The position numbers and the translations under genes are program-made. From the NCBI RefSeq assembly GCF_022370835.2, contig NZ_CP092365.1, positions 3,286,001-3,350,000 on the forward strand: 64,000 nucleotides of DNA, written 5' to 3'. Shown piece by piece: positions 1 through 11,479 of the stretch. This stretch comes from Mycolicibacillus parakoreensis (GTDB taxonomy: Bacteria; Actinomycetota; Actinomycetes; Mycobacteriales; Mycobacteriaceae). How positions within the stretch are numbered: the stretch's first letter is position 1; each line of letters opens with the position of its first letter. The notes beneath the pieces were generated by a model. It ran no database searches. It had not been told where the DNA came from and saw only the letters and a list, made by a program, of their open reading frames with translations.

Positions 1-1
1 G

Positions 2-1156
2 CTGGTGACGACCTCCCAGATCTATGACACTGAGTCGGCGGTGACCGCGGCGATCGACGAGTTCGGCGCCGACGCGGTGCTCACCGCGTCGCGCCGGCTC
101 ACCAAATCCGCGGTGCCGGCTCGGATCCGTCGCTCGGTGCCCGACGCCGGGGCGCTGATCGCCGCGATCCGCGCCACCGTGATGCAACACACCGGCGCCG
201 ACCAGATCGAACCGGCCACGATCACTCGGTTCACCCGCAGCCAGCTGATCCAGCTGGTTCTTCTGGTCGCCCTGGTCTACGTCGCCTACCCGTTCCTCAG
301 CGCCGCCCCCACGTTCGCCTCCCAGATCGTCGACGCCAACTGGTGGTGGGCTTTGGGCGGGCTGGCCGTGATGGCCGGCACGTTCGCCGCGGCGGCCACC
401 GCGCTGTGGGCGGCCGCCGACGGGCTGGTCAGCTGGCGGCGCCTGACGCTGATGCAGGTCGGCAACACCTTCGCCGCGACCACCACCCCGGCCGGGCTCG
501 GTGGGCTGGCACTGTCGACCCGGTTCCTGCAGAAAAGCGGGCTGCCGGCGCTGCGGGCCACCGCCGCGGTGACGTTGCAGCAGGTGGTGCAGGTGCTGGT
601 GCACCTGACGCTGCTGGTGGTCATCGTCTTCGCGGCCGGAAGCTCCACGCAGCTGGCCAGCTTCGTGCCCGACCCCACCGTGCTCTACCTGGTCGCCGGG
701 GCCGCGCTGGGGCTCATCGGCGTCAGTGTGCTGGTGCCGCGGCTGCGCCGCTGGCTGGCGACCTCGGTGCGCCCCAAACTCCAGGAGGTCACCGCCGAGC
801 TGGTGGAGGTGATCCGCCAACCCAAACGGCTGGCGCTGATCGTGCTCGGCGACGCCGGCACCACCCTGGGCTCGGCGGTGGTGCTGTGGATGAGCATCCA
901 CGCCTTCGGCGGGACCACCGGGTTCGCCACCGTCGCGATGGTGACGATGGTCGCCGAGACCCTCGCCTCGGCCGCGCCCACCCCCGGCGGGGTCGGCGCG
1001 GTGGAGGCCGCGGTGATCGGCGCGCTGGCCGCGTTCGGGGTGCCCGCCGCGCTCGGGGTGCCCGCCACCCTGCTGTATCGGGTGGTCAGCTGCTGGATCC
1101 CGGTGTTCGCCGGGTGGCCGGTGATGCGCTGGCTGACCCGCACCGATCTGATCTGA
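2..1156 (+). CDS. Integral membrane protein with LPG-synthase/UPF0104-type domain, 5' truncated
   Basis: The reading frame is open from the window edge, so the N-terminal half lies outside. The visible 384 residues align along their whole length with the C-terminal half of the protein at 9065-11437; both share the LTASRRLTK and [14 protein letters not shown] type motifs and the ending RWLTR-(T/N)-D. The segment contains several hydrophobic helices and the [11 protein letters not shown] motif typical of the lysylphosphatidylglycerol-synthase transmembrane (flippase-like) family. By analogy the missing part would hold further membrane helices and a kinase-like domain. The substrate is unknown. 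The GTG at 5 is only an internal codon. Confidence 0.85.
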   Translation: MVTTSQIYDTESAVTAAIDEFGADAVLTASRRLTKSAVPARIRRSVPDAGALIAAIRATVMQHTGADQIEPATITRFTRSQLIQLVLLVALVYVAYPFLSAAPTFASQIVDANWWWALGGLAVMAGTFAAAATALWAAADGLVSWRRLTLMQVGNTFAATTTPAGLGGLALSTRFLQKSGLPALRATAAVTLQQVVQVLVHLTLLVVIVFAAGSSTQLASFVPDPTVLYLVAGAALGLIGVSVLVPRLRRWLATSVRPKLQEVTAELVEVIRQPKRLALIVLGDAGTTLGSAVVLWMSIHAFGGTTGFATVAMVTMVAETLASAAPTPGGVGAVEAAVIGALAAFGVPAALGVPATLLYRVVSCWIPVFAGWPVMRWLTRTDLI

Positions 1157-1242
1157 ACCGGCCCGCGGGGGTTGCCGGGACGCGGATTGGGGTCGATGCT
1201 GATCCCACCAGCGTTCGAGGACCGACGATCAAGGACGAGACC

Positions 1243-2148
1243 ATGGATGTGCTGCGAACCCCGGAGTCTCGGTTTGCGAACCTGACCGGCTACCCGTTCG
1301 CCCCGCACTACCTCACCGTCGTCGCCGACGACACCGCCCCGGTGCGCCTGCACTACGTCGAGGAGGGCCCGGCCGACGGCGCCCCGATCGTGCTGCTGCA
1401 CGGCGAGCCGACCTGGAGTTACCTGTACCGCACCATGATTCCGCCGCTGGCCGCGGCCGGGTATCGGGTGCTGGCCCCGGACCTGATCGGGTTCGGCCGC
1501 TCCGACAAGCCCACCCGCATCGACGATCACAGCTACCTGCGCCACGTCCAGTGGGTGGCCGCCTGGATGGAGAACCTCGACCTGCGCGACGTCACCCTGG
1601 TGGTGCAGGACTGGGGCTCGCTGATCGGGCTGCGCATCGCCGCCGAGCACGGCGAACGGGTGGCGCGCATCGTGGTGGCCAACGGGTTTTTGCCGACCGC
1701 TGAGCGCCCGGTGCCGTTCGCGTTTCGGGCGTGGCGGGCGTTCGCCCGCTACACCCCGGTGCTGCCGACCGGCCGGCTGGTGACAGTCGGCACCGTGCAC
1801 CCGGTGTCGGCGGCGGTGCGCGCCGGCTACGACGCCCCGTTCCCCGACCGCCGCTATCAGGCCGGGGCGCGCGCCATGCCGCGGCTGGTGCCGACCGACC
1901 CGGACGATCCGGCGGTGCCGGCCAACCGGGCCGCCTGGGAGGTGTTGGGGCGCTGGGACAAACCCTGCCTGGCACTGTTCGGGGCGCGTGATCCGATCCT
2001 CGGGCGCGCCGACCGTCCCCTGATCGCGCACATCCCCGGTGCGGCCGGACAGCCGCACGCCCGCCTCAACGGCGGCCACTTCGTGCAGGAGGACTGCGGT
2101 CCCGAACTCGCCGAGCGGATCGTGGCCTGGCAGAACCCCCACCGGTGA
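1243..2148 (+). CDS. dhmA1: Haloalkane dehalogenase, alpha/beta hydrolase (DhmA type)
   Basis: This 301-residue protein is very close to what I recall of M. tuberculosis Rv2296. Family knowledge: such enzymes hydrolyse a carbon-halogen bond through an Asp ester intermediate. The visible catalytic residues are Asp123 in VQDWGS, Asp250 in ARDPIL and His279 in GGHF; HGEPTW at 54-59 is the oxyanion-hole region with the halide-binding Trp. There is no signal peptide, so it is cytosolic. The ATG is preceded by aaggacgag, a usable ribosome binding site. It overlaps the next gene by 4 bases, suggesting cotranscription. The natural substrate in mycobacteria is not known. Confidence 0.93.
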   Translation: MDVLRTPESRFANLTGYPFAPHYLTVVADDTAPVRLHYVEEGPADGAPIVLLHGEPTWSYLYRTMIPPLAAAGYRVLAPDLIGFGRSDKPTRIDDHSYLRHVQWVAAWMENLDLRDVTLVVQDWGSLIGLRIAAEHGERVARIVVANGFLPTAERPVPFAFRAWRAFARYTPVLPTGRLVTVGTVHPVSAAVRAGYDAPFPDRRYQAGARAMPRLVPTDPDDPAVPANRAAWEVLGRWDKPCLALFGARDPILGRADRPLIAHIPGAAGQPHARLNGGHFVQEDCGPELAERIVAWQNPHR

Positions 2149-3077
2149 ACCGCGTCGACCGCGTCCGGGCGCGCACCCCACCGCAGTGGACCTGCATCGG
2201 CTGCGGCGGACCCGCCCCGTTCGTGTCCTGGGCGCGTTACCGGCGCCCCGACGGGTCGGTGTATGAGTGGCGGGCCCGCCCGCACCGCAAACACGCGGGC
2301 CCGCGCCGCGCGGTGCGCGACACCGATCCCGCCGCGCCGCGGCGGTGGTGGGCGCCGCACCGGCTGGCGTGGTGGCTGGCCGTGCTGTTCCTGGCCGGTT
2401 CGGCGCTGTTCGCCGTCGGGGCGGCCGGATCGCTGACCCCCGCGCTGTTCGGCGGCCAGTGGCGCATGTCGCTGTTCGCCGAGAGCTGCTATTTCACCGG
2501 GGCGCTGCTGTACACCGCGGCCACCTACGGGCTGCTGCTCGAGGCCCTCAACACCGATCCCGACGTCGTGCTGAACGGCTCGGCGGCGCAGCGCCGCCGG
2601 TTCCGCTGGTTTCTCACCTCGCCGGCTGAGCTCACCCGGCTGGAGGTGGTGATCCCGGTGGTGTTCCTCATCGGCTCGGTGACGTTCAACTACGAGACCA
2701 CCGGGGCGCTGGGCCACCTGCTGCACCTGGTGCCCCGCCTCGGCCTGTGGCAGGCCACCATGGTCGGATCGGTGCTGTTCCTGCTGGCCTCGGCCCTGCA
2801 GTTCATCGAGGCCGCCCACGGGTATCTGCGCCTGGATCTGCGCAACGTCTCCTGGTGGATCGGGGTGGCGTTCGTGGTGGGCTCGGTCGGGTTCGTCGCC
2901 GGTTCGCTGCCCGGGCTGGGCACCCCCGGGCTGCCCGACGCCGACCTGGACGCCGGGGCGCTGATCGTCAAGGCCGGGTTCCTCGCCGGGTCGCTGGCCT
3001 ACCTCGCCGGCAGCTACCTGATGCTGCCGGAGTTGGTCACCCAGCTGCGCTCGGCACCGACGCCCGAGGCCGCCTGA
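2145..3077 (+). CDS. Multi-pass membrane protein with YrhK-like repeats
   Basis: The protein has 310 residues. The N-terminus has a CIGC pair at about residues 13-16 in a polar, arginine-rich stretch. From about residue 65 several hydrophobic segments follow that repeat a (F/L)xxGSxxF pattern ([32 protein letters not shown]), as in YrhK-domain proteins. The biochemical role of that domain is unknown. GTG start codon and upstream stop share GTGA, so translation is probably coupled to dhmA1. The domain call rests on motif memory only. Confidence 0.75.
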   Translation: MNRVDRVRARTPPQWTCIGCGGPAPFVSWARYRRPDGSVYEWRARPHRKHAGPRRAVRDTDPAAPRRWWAPHRLAWWLAVLFLAGSALFAVGAAGSLTPALFGGQWRMSLFAESCYFTGALLYTAATYGLLLEALNTDPDVVLNGSAAQRRRFRWFLTSPAELTRLEVVIPVVFLIGSVTFNYETTGALGHLLHLVPRLGLWQATMVGSVLFLLASALQFIEAAHGYLRLDLRNVSWWIGVAFVVGSVGFVAGSLPGLGTPGLPDADLDAGALIVKAGFLAGSLAYLAGSYLMLPELVTQLRSAPTPEAA

Positions 3078-3130
3078 TCGCGCCGCCGACCGTATCCTGC
3101 CCCGAAGAACCGACCCGGGAAAGGATCCCG

Positions 3131-5429
<2,299 letters not shown>

Positions 5430-5825
5430 GCGCGTCACCCCCCCCCCCGTGAGTGTGCACCCACGGCGATCCGTTGTGCGCCTACGGTTGCCACCGGTCG
5501 ACATTCAGCGCCCTGAACACACAAAGCTCACCCCCGCACAGGGTGGGATCGCTCACACTTGCCGCCCGCATGCCGTGCGGGTGCCCCGCACCGCCCGGTG
5601 ATCGGATACAGTGGCCACCAACGTCGGCAACGCGCCGACACGTCGTGGAACGCTTCATCATCACCTAGCCCGGCGCAGACACTGCCGCCCGATCGATGAT
5701 CCGTGCTCCCGCACAAGCTTTTTTCGCGGCGATCGATTTTGCCCACCGGCAATCTCGCCACCCTGTGCCGCCCAATGGTGCACCAGCGCCCGGCACACCC
5801 GATGCCTGAAAGGCACTCCATTTAC
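5430..5825. other. 396-base intergenic region: poly-C tract and long helicase leader
   Basis: No credible gene is seen. An 11-C run lies at 5438-5448 just after the antigen 85 stop codon. TACAGT at 5607-5612 is a fair -10 element, which would give the downstream helicase a 5' leader of about 200 bases. The leader includes an AT-rich patch (aagctttttt) near 5716. Long leaders are usual for cold-inducible RNA helicases, but no defined riboswitch is recognised. Confidence 0.5.
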
Positions 5826-7163
5826 ATGACTTCGCAACCGTCCTTCGCCGACCTCGGTGTTCCCGCCCCGATCGTCGGTGCGCTCACCGCTGCCGGGCTC
5901 ACCGCCCCGTTCCCCATCCAGGCCGACACCCTGCCCGACACCCTGGCCGGCCGTGACGTGCTGGGCCGCGGCAAGACCGGAAGCGGCAAAACACTCGCGT
6001 TCTCGATCCCGCTGGCCGCGCGGCTGGACACCGCCGCACCGGCACGCCCGACCGGGCTGGTGCTCGCCCCCACCCGCGAGCTGGCCACCCAGATCACCGC
6101 CGCCCTGGCACCGCTGGCCGCCGCCCGCGGCCTGCAGGTGACCACGATCTTCGGTGGGGTGAACCAGAACCGCCAGGTGGCCGCGCTCAACGGCGGTGTC
6201 GACATCGTGGTGGCCTGCCCCGGCCGGCTCGAGGACCTGATGCGCCAGAAACTGGTCAGCCTCGACGCGGTGCGCATCACCGTGCTCGATGAGGCCGACC
6301 ACATGGCCGACCTCGGATTCCTGCCCGGTGTCACCCGCATTCTGTCGGCGACCCCGAAAGACGGTCAGCGGCTGCTGTTCTCGGCCACCTTGGACAACGG
6401 CGTCGACAAACTGGTTCACCGCTTCCTGCGCAACCCGGTCTCGCACGCCGTGGACGAGGCCACCTCCCCGGTCGCGGCGATGACCCATCACGTGTTCCAC
6501 GTCGCCGACACCGCGGCCAAAAAGCAGCTGGTGCAGCGGCTGGCGTCGGGCACCGACCGGAGAATCCTGTTCATGCGCACCAAACATCAGGCCCGCAAGC
6601 TGGCCCGCCAACTCACCGAGGCCGGTATCCCGTCGGTCGACCTGCACGGCAACCTCTCCCAGAACGCCCGCGACCGCAACCTGGCGGCGTTCACCGCCGG
6701 CACCGCGAAGGTGCTGGTGGCCACCGACATCGCCGCCCGCGGGGTGCACGTCGACGAGGTGGGGCTGGTGGTCCACGTCGACCCGCCGGTCGAGCACAAG
6801 GCCTACCTGCACCGCTCCGGGCGCACCGCACGGGCCGGCAGCTCCGGTGACGTCGTCACGGTCGTGCTGCCCGAACAGCGCAAGGACACCGCGTCGCTGC
6901 TGCGCAAGGCCGCCATCACCGCGCGCCCCCAGCAGGTCGACGCCGACTCCGCGCCGGTGACCGCCCTGGTCGGCGAGGTCGCGTCGTACCAGGCGCCCGC
7001 CCCCAGACAGCCCGCCGCGGCGACCAGCCCACCGCGGCGCCGCCGCGGACGCGGGACCCAACGCACCGGGGCGGCACACCAGGGGCAACCGGCACGCCGG
7101 GCGGCGCGTCGCCGCACCACCGGTGCCCGCCGCCACACCACCTCCACGCCCGCCACCCCGTAG
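5826..7163 (+). CDS. DEAD-box ATP-dependent RNA helicase
   Basis: The 445-residue protein has the full set of helicase motifs: Q motif around PFPIQ (28-32), Walker A GKTGSGKT (49-56), PTRELA, DEAD at 155-158, SAT at 186-188, and the second RecA domain ending in HRSGRTARAG from His329. Family role: unwinding of RNA duplexes in ribosome assembly or mRNA decay. The last 50 residues are Arg-rich and low in complexity, as in RhlE-type proteins, and probably bind RNA. The ATG at 5826 was chosen because the helicase core begins right after it; a strong ribosome binding site is not evident. Confidence 0.93.
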   Translation: MTSQPSFADLGVPAPIVGALTAAGLTAPFPIQADTLPDTLAGRDVLGRGKTGSGKTLAFSIPLAARLDTAAPARPTGLVLAPTRELATQITAALAPLAAARGLQVTTIFGGVNQNRQVAALNGGVDIVVACPGRLEDLMRQKLVSLDAVRITVLDEADHMADLGFLPGVTRILSATPKDGQRLLFSATLDNGVDKLVHRFLRNPVSHAVDEATSPVAAMTHHVFHVADTAAKKQLVQRLASGTDRRILFMRTKHQARKLARQLTEAGIPSVDLHGNLSQNARDRNLAAFTAGTAKVLVATDIAARGVHVDEVGLVVHVDPPVEHKAYLHRSGRTARAGSSGDVVTVVLPEQRKDTASLLRKAAITARPQQVDADSAPVTALVGEVASYQAPAPRQPAAATSPPRRRRGRGTQRTGAAHQGQPARRAARRRTTGARRHTTSTPATP

Positions 7164-7579
7164 CCCACGCCCCGCGGGGTGTGGCGCCGAGCCCCCCGCC
7201 GTGGCCTTGGCCTTGTGCGCCCAGGGCGGGTTGTGCGGCCACGGCGAAGGCTTGTGCGGCCAGGGCGAAGGCTCGTGAACCCACGGCGTGGCTTGTGCAG
7301 CCACGGCGCCGTTCGGGGTGCATCGGCCGCCGTCAGCGCACAAGCCTGGGCTCGACGCGCCCCTGGGCCACGCGATCCTCGGCCCACGCGACCCCGTGGC
7401 CCACGCAGCCCACGCAAACCCAGTGCCCACGCGCAGCCGGCCCATGCAAGCCCACGCGAACCCGCGCAGCCCCCGGGGCCGACATGCCGGTCTGCCACGA
7501 CAGTTGGGAAACCGCGCGCAAAGTCGGTAAGCAGGACAGCGACCGGTAGACCGCTGAAGAATTCGAGGCCGCCTCCGCG
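7164..7579. repeat. 416-base gene-free region with degenerate ~20-base repeats
   Basis: From about 7195 to 7300 a unit like cttgtgcggccacggcgaag is repeated with a period of about 20-21 bases. From about 7365 to 7475 a related cccacgc-rich unit (gcccacgcgaccc, gcccacgcagccc, gcccacgcaaaccc) continues. Open frames exist on both strands, but they are repeats with no recognisable protein and no ribosome binding site. I call it non-coding. Confidence 0.5.
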
Positions 7580-8623
7580 ATGACCGCCGACACCGCCGAC
7601 AACGACACCGCCGACACCACCGGCCCCGCCGCCCGCTTCGACACCGCCGCGCTGATCACGCTGCCGGTGCGCCTGGTGGTCGGCTGGACCTATTTCTCCG
7701 CGTTCTGGCGGCGGGCGGCCCTGGAGAACAAACTCGACCCCGACGTGCCGGGCTACATCGGGGAGAAGTTCAACCATTTCCTGCCCAACTCGCTGGGGAT
7801 CGGCCCGATCATCGAGCACCTGCTGACCCACCCGGGTCTGCTGCACGCCGCGATGGTGGTGTTCACCATCGCCGAGGGCCTGGTCGGGGCGGCGATCATG
7901 CTGGGACTGTTCACCCGGCTGATGAGCCTGGGGGTGTTCTCGTTCGCGTTCGGGATTCTGCTCTCCGCCGGCTGGCTGGGCACCACCTGCCTCGACGAAT
8001 GGCAGATCGGCATCCTGGGGGTGGCCGCCGGGTTCATGCTGTTCCTGTCCGGCGGCGGGCGCTACTCACTCGATCATCTGCTGGCGCGGCGCCGCCCCGC
8101 GTTGCGCGAGCACCGCGGGTTCGCCTGGCTGGCGTCGGGGCCGATCCCGCTGCGCACCCCCGCGGTGCTGGGGGTCACCGCGGCGATCGCCGCGTTGACG
8201 CTGCTGACCAACCAGTACTTCCACGGCGGGGTGTACGGCCCGCTGCACAACAAGTCGGTGGCCCCGCAGATCGAGATCACCGACGCCACCCTCACCGGTG
8301 ACACGCTGCGCTTCTCGCTGTATCGCACCGAGGGCGCCGACGTGTACGGGGCGTTCCTCATCGGCGTCGACGTCCTCGACACCGCCACCGGCCAGCACCT
8401 GGTGCACCTCGACGGCGACGACCTGGCCGCCCTGGACCCCGAGGTGATCGACAACCGCTACATCGCCGCCGTCAGCCCCGGCGCCCACGCGCTGGTGGTG
8501 CCGCTGGGGGCCAAGGCGCAGCTGAGCCTGCCGACCGGCCCGCCGAGCCCCGGCCACGACTACACCCTGATCGTCACCGACATCAGCGGCGCCGCCTGGC
8601 AGCATCCGGTCGCGCTGCGCTGA
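7580..8623 (+). CDS. DoxD-DoxA-like membrane protein (thiosulfate:quinone oxidoreductase type)
   Basis: The protein has 347 residues. Residues about 28-200 form a DoxX/DoxD-like membrane domain with helices such as LPVRLVVGWTYFSAFW and MVVFTIAEGLVGAAIML. A fifth helix near 195 leads into an extracytoplasmic domain (about 215-347) of beta-rich character, matching the position of DoxA in DoxD-DoxA fusions. Known family role: in Acidianus, DoxD and DoxA oxidise thiosulfate and feed electrons to quinone. In a mycobacterium this activity is only an inference. A polar Thr/Asp-rich stretch occupies the first 20 residues. Confidence 0.75.
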   Translation: MTADTADNDTADTTGPAARFDTAALITLPVRLVVGWTYFSAFWRRAALENKLDPDVPGYIGEKFNHFLPNSLGIGPIIEHLLTHPGLLHAAMVVFTIAEGLVGAAIMLGLFTRLMSLGVFSFAFGILLSAGWLGTTCLDEWQIGILGVAAGFMLFLSGGGRYSLDHLLARRRPALREHRGFAWLASGPIPLRTPAVLGVTAAIAALTLLTNQYFHGGVYGPLHNKSVAPQIEITDATLTGDTLRFSLYRTEGADVYGAFLIGVDVLDTATGQHLVHLDGDDLAALDPEVIDNRYIAAVSPGAHALVVPLGAKAQLSLPTGPPSPGHDYTLIVTDISGAAWQHPVALR

Positions 8624-8662
8624 GCCCCGCGGCGTGTCAGACCCCGCCGCGAGCATGGGGGC

Positions 8663-8920
8663 ATGAACGCACGCACCGTCATCGATGTGGCGCTGCTGGC
8701 CGGCGCCGCGCTGCTCACCACGATGGCCCCCGCCCCGCCCGCGCACGCCGACGCGCCGTGCGCGGCGGTCGACACCTGCCGCTACCTGCCCAACCCGTAC
8801 TACGACGGCCCCTTGATGCCCACCTGGGACCTCCCGGGCTACTACGGCGGGTGGACCACCGGCCCGGTGCTCTGCGACCCGGTCGCGGTCACCTGCCGCG
8901 GGGTCGCGCCGCGGACCTGA
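8663..8920 (+). CDS. Small secreted protein with four cysteines
   Basis: The 85-residue protein has a Sec-type signal peptide with an expected cleavage after AHA (near residue 29). The mature part has about 56 residues with Cys in PC, DTC, VLC and VTC, likely forming two disulfides, and a Pro/Tyr/Gly/Trp-rich middle (NPYYDG, YYGGW). I do not recognise a named family. It lies 39 bases after the DoxD-DoxA gene on the same strand. Confidence 0.7.
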   Translation: MNARTVIDVALLAGAALLTTMAPAPPAHADAPCAAVDTCRYLPNPYYDGPLMPTWDLPGYYGGWTTGPVLCDPVAVTCRGVAPRT

Positions 8921-9064
8921 CCGCCGGCGCGACCTTGCGGCCGGGGACCGCATGCAGCCTCCCCCAGCCACGCCCACCGGCCCGGTAACCTCAGCCCGGC
9001 AGACCAGCACCGTTTGCGTCGACGCCGCGGCGCCGACAGGTGTACGACCGGACCGAAAGACACC

Positions 9065-11437
9065 ATGCGAGTTGACGGGCGCGACATCGCCGTTTCCGGC
9101 AGCTTGCTGCAGCCGCTCAGCCGCCGCACCAACGACATCCTGCGGCTGGCGATCGCCACCGTGGTGCTCGCCGCGGTGATCGCCAGCTCGCTGATCACCC
9201 GCCGGGAATGGATCGTGCTGGAACGCTCGGTGGCCCGGCTGGTCAAGGTGCTCTCCCCCACCCAGGCCAACATGGTCTATCTGGTCTACGGGGTGGCGAT
9301 CGTGGCGCTGCCGTTCGTGATCCTGATCGGGATGATCGTCAACCGGCAGTGGCGGCTGCTCGGCGCCTACACCGTCGCCGCGGTCGGCGCGTTCGTGTCG
9401 CTGTCGGTCGGCGGCAACGGGTTCGCCGCGCCGCGCTGGCACTTCGACCTCTCCGACCGGCTGGACACCATGCTGGCCCAGTTCAGCGACGATCCGCGCT
9501 GGATCGCGATGCTCGCCGCGGTGGTCGCGGTCTCCGGGCCGTGGCTGCCGCCGCGCTGGCGGCACTCCTGGTGGGCGCTGCTGCTGGCGTTCATCCCGAT
9601 CCACCTGGTGATCAGCGCGGTGGTGCCGGCCCGTTCGGTGCTCGGTCTGGCCACCGGCTGGTTCGTCGGGGCGCTGGTGATCCTCGTGGTCGGCACCCCC
9701 GCCCTGGAGGTGCCGCTGGACGGGGCGATCCGGGCGCTGTACCGGCGCGGCTACCCGGTGGCCAGCATGACGGTGGTGCGCCCGGCCGGGCCGGGCCCGC
9801 TGGTGCTGGCGGCCGCCTCCACCACCGACGCCGAGGCCACGGTGCGCCTCTACGGGCCCAACCAGCGCAGCGGCGGGGCGCTGCGCCAGATCTGGCGCAA
9901 ACTGCGGCTGCGCGACACCGAGACCGCCCCGCTGCACGCCTCGATGCGCCGGGTGGTCGAACACCGGGCGTTGATGATGGTCGCCGCCAACCAGCTGGAG
10001 GTCGCCAACACCGACACCCTGGCGGTCGCCGCCTTGGACCGCGGGTGGACGCTGCACGCCCACACCCCGCCGCGCGGGGTGCCGATCGGTGAGTGCACCG
10101 ACACCACCCCGGTGACCGCGATCTGGTCGGCGCTGCACGATCTGCACGCCGAGCAGATCGCCCACGGGGATCTGCGGGCCTGCGAGATCACCGTCGCCGA
10201 CGGCGCGGTGCTGTTCGGCGGGTTCGGCAGCGCCGAGTACGGCGCCACCGACGCCCAACTGGACTCCGACATCGCCCAGCTGCTGGTGACCACCGCGGCG
10301 CTGTATGACCCCCGCTCGGCGGTGGGCGCGGCGATCGGCGTCTTCGGCCGCACCGCGGTGTTGACCGCCTCACGGCGGCTGACCAAGACCGCGGTGCCCA
10401 AACGGCTGCAGGTCGGCCTGCCCGACGCCAAGGCGACCATCACCGCCACCCGCGACGAGGTCAAACGCCAGACCCACACCGACGAGATCCAGGCCACCAC
10501 CGTCAACCGGTTCACCCGCACCCAGGTCATCCAGCTGGTGCTGCTGGTGGCGCTGGTCTACGTGGCCTACCCGTTCATCAGCACCCTGCCGACGTTCTTC
10601 ACCCAGCTGCGCACCGCCAACTGGTGGTGGGCGCTGGTCGGGTTGACCGTGTCCTCGCTGACCTACGTGGGGGCCGCGGCCGCGCTGTGGGCCTGCGCCA
10701 ACGGCGCGGTGAGCTTCCGCAACCTGACGGTCATGCAGGTGGCCAACACCTTCGCCGCCACCAGCACCCCCGCCGGCATCGGCGGGCTGGCGCTGTCGAC
10801 GCGGTTTCTGCAGAAGGGCGGGCTGACCACCGCCCGGGCCACCGCGGCGGTGGCCCTGCAGCAGTCGGTGCAGGTGATCGTGCACGTGGCGTTGCTGATC
10901 TTCTTCAGCGCCGCCGCCGGGGTCTCGGCGGACCTGTCGCATTTCGTGCCGAGCGCCACCCTGCTGTATCTGGCCGCCGGGGCGCTGCTCGGGGCGATCG
11001 GCACGTTCCTGCTGGTGCCCAAGCTGCGCCGCTGGATGGCCGAGGCGATCGGCCCGCGGCTCAAGGAGGTCTCCGCCGACCTGCTCGAACTGGCCCGCGA
11101 ACCGCGGCGGCTGGCGTTGATCGTGCTCGGCGCGGCCGGCACCACCTTGGGGGCCGCACTGGCGCTGTGGGCCAGTGTGGAGGCGTTCGGCGGCGGCACC
11201 ACGTTCGTCACGGTCACGATCGTCACCATGGTCGGCGGCACCCTGGCGTCGGCGGCGCCCACCCCCGGCGGGGTCGGGGCGGTGGAGGCCGCCCTCATCG
11301 GGGGGCTGGCCGCGTTCGGGGTGCCCGCCGCGGTCGCGGTGCCCTCGGTGCTGCTCTACCGGGTGCTGACCTGCTGGCTGCCGGTGTTCGTCGGCTGGCC
11401 GGTGATGCGCTGGCTGACCCGCAACGACATGATCTGA
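9065..11437 (+). CDS. Large membrane protein: kinase-like domain plus LPG-synthase-type membrane domain
   Basis: The protein has 790 residues. Residues about 25-220 contain five or six membrane helices. Residues about 230-400 form a soluble domain with a kinase-like HGDLR motif (His367, Asp369) and GGFGS where kinases have DFG. The Asn expected five residues after the Asp is Glu, so this looks like a pseudokinase. Residues about 470-790 are a multi-helix UPF0104/LPG-synthase transmembrane domain with [11 protein letters not shown] near the end. The first gene of the window is a paralogue. The start ATG follows gaaag. Function and substrate are unknown; lipid or glycolipid translocation is an inference from the C-terminal family. 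Confidence 0.82.
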   Translation: MRVDGRDIAVSGSLLQPLSRRTNDILRLAIATVVLAAVIASSLITRREWIVLERSVARLVKVLSPTQANMVYLVYGVAIVALPFVILIGMIVNRQWRLLGAYTVAAVGAFVSLSVGGNGFAAPRWHFDLSDRLDTMLAQFSDDPRWIAMLAAVVAVSGPWLPPRWRHSWWALLLAFIPIHLVISAVVPARSVLGLATGWFVGALVILVVGTPALEVPLDGAIRALYRRGYPVASMTVVRPAGPGPLVLAAASTTDAEATVRLYGPNQRSGGALRQIWRKLRLRDTETAPLHASMRRVVEHRALMMVAANQLEVANTDTLAVAALDRGWTLHAHTPPRGVPIGECTDTTPVTAIWSALHDLHAEQIAHGDLRACEITVADGAVLFGGFGSAEYGATDAQLDSDIAQLLVTTAALYDPRSAVGAAIGVFGRTAVLTASRRLTKTAVPKRLQVGLPDAKATITATRDEVKRQTHTDEIQATTVNRFTRTQVIQLVLLVALVYVAYPFISTLPTFFTQLRTANWWWALVGLTVSSLTYVGAAAALWACANGAVSFRNLTVMQVANTFAATSTPAGIGGLALSTRFLQKGGLTTARATAAVALQQSVQVIVHVALLIFFSAAAGVSADLSHFVPSATLLYLAAGALLGAIGTFLLVPKLRRWMAEAIGPRLKEVSADLLELAREPRRLALIVLGAAGTTLGAALALWASVEAFGGGTTFVTVTIVTMVGGTLASAAPTPGGVGAVEAALIGGLAAFGVPAAVAVPSVLLYRVLTCWLPVFVGWPVMRWLTRNDMI

Positions 11438-11479
11438 CTCGGCGCCCTGCCACGCCCAGCGCCACGCACAGCGCCGCGA

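Noticed and set aside
5453..5668. 71-residue frame in the gap before the helicase
   Set aside because: No ribosome binding site or recognisable sequence, and it overlaps the likely helicase promoter.
5661..7445. Long minus-strand open frame under the helicase gene
   Set aside because: It is antisense to a clear helicase with all motifs and has only low-complexity Arg/Gly/Gln sequence, the usual shadow of high-G+C coding DNA.
7179..7583. Arg/Pro-rich open frame in the repeat region
   Set aside because: It arises from ~21-base repeats, has no ribosome binding site, and all neighbouring frames are also open.
8066..10258. 730-residue minus-strand open frame
   Set aside because: It covers the DoxD-DoxA and membrane-protein genes in antisense and is rich in Gly, Arg, His and Gln without motifs.
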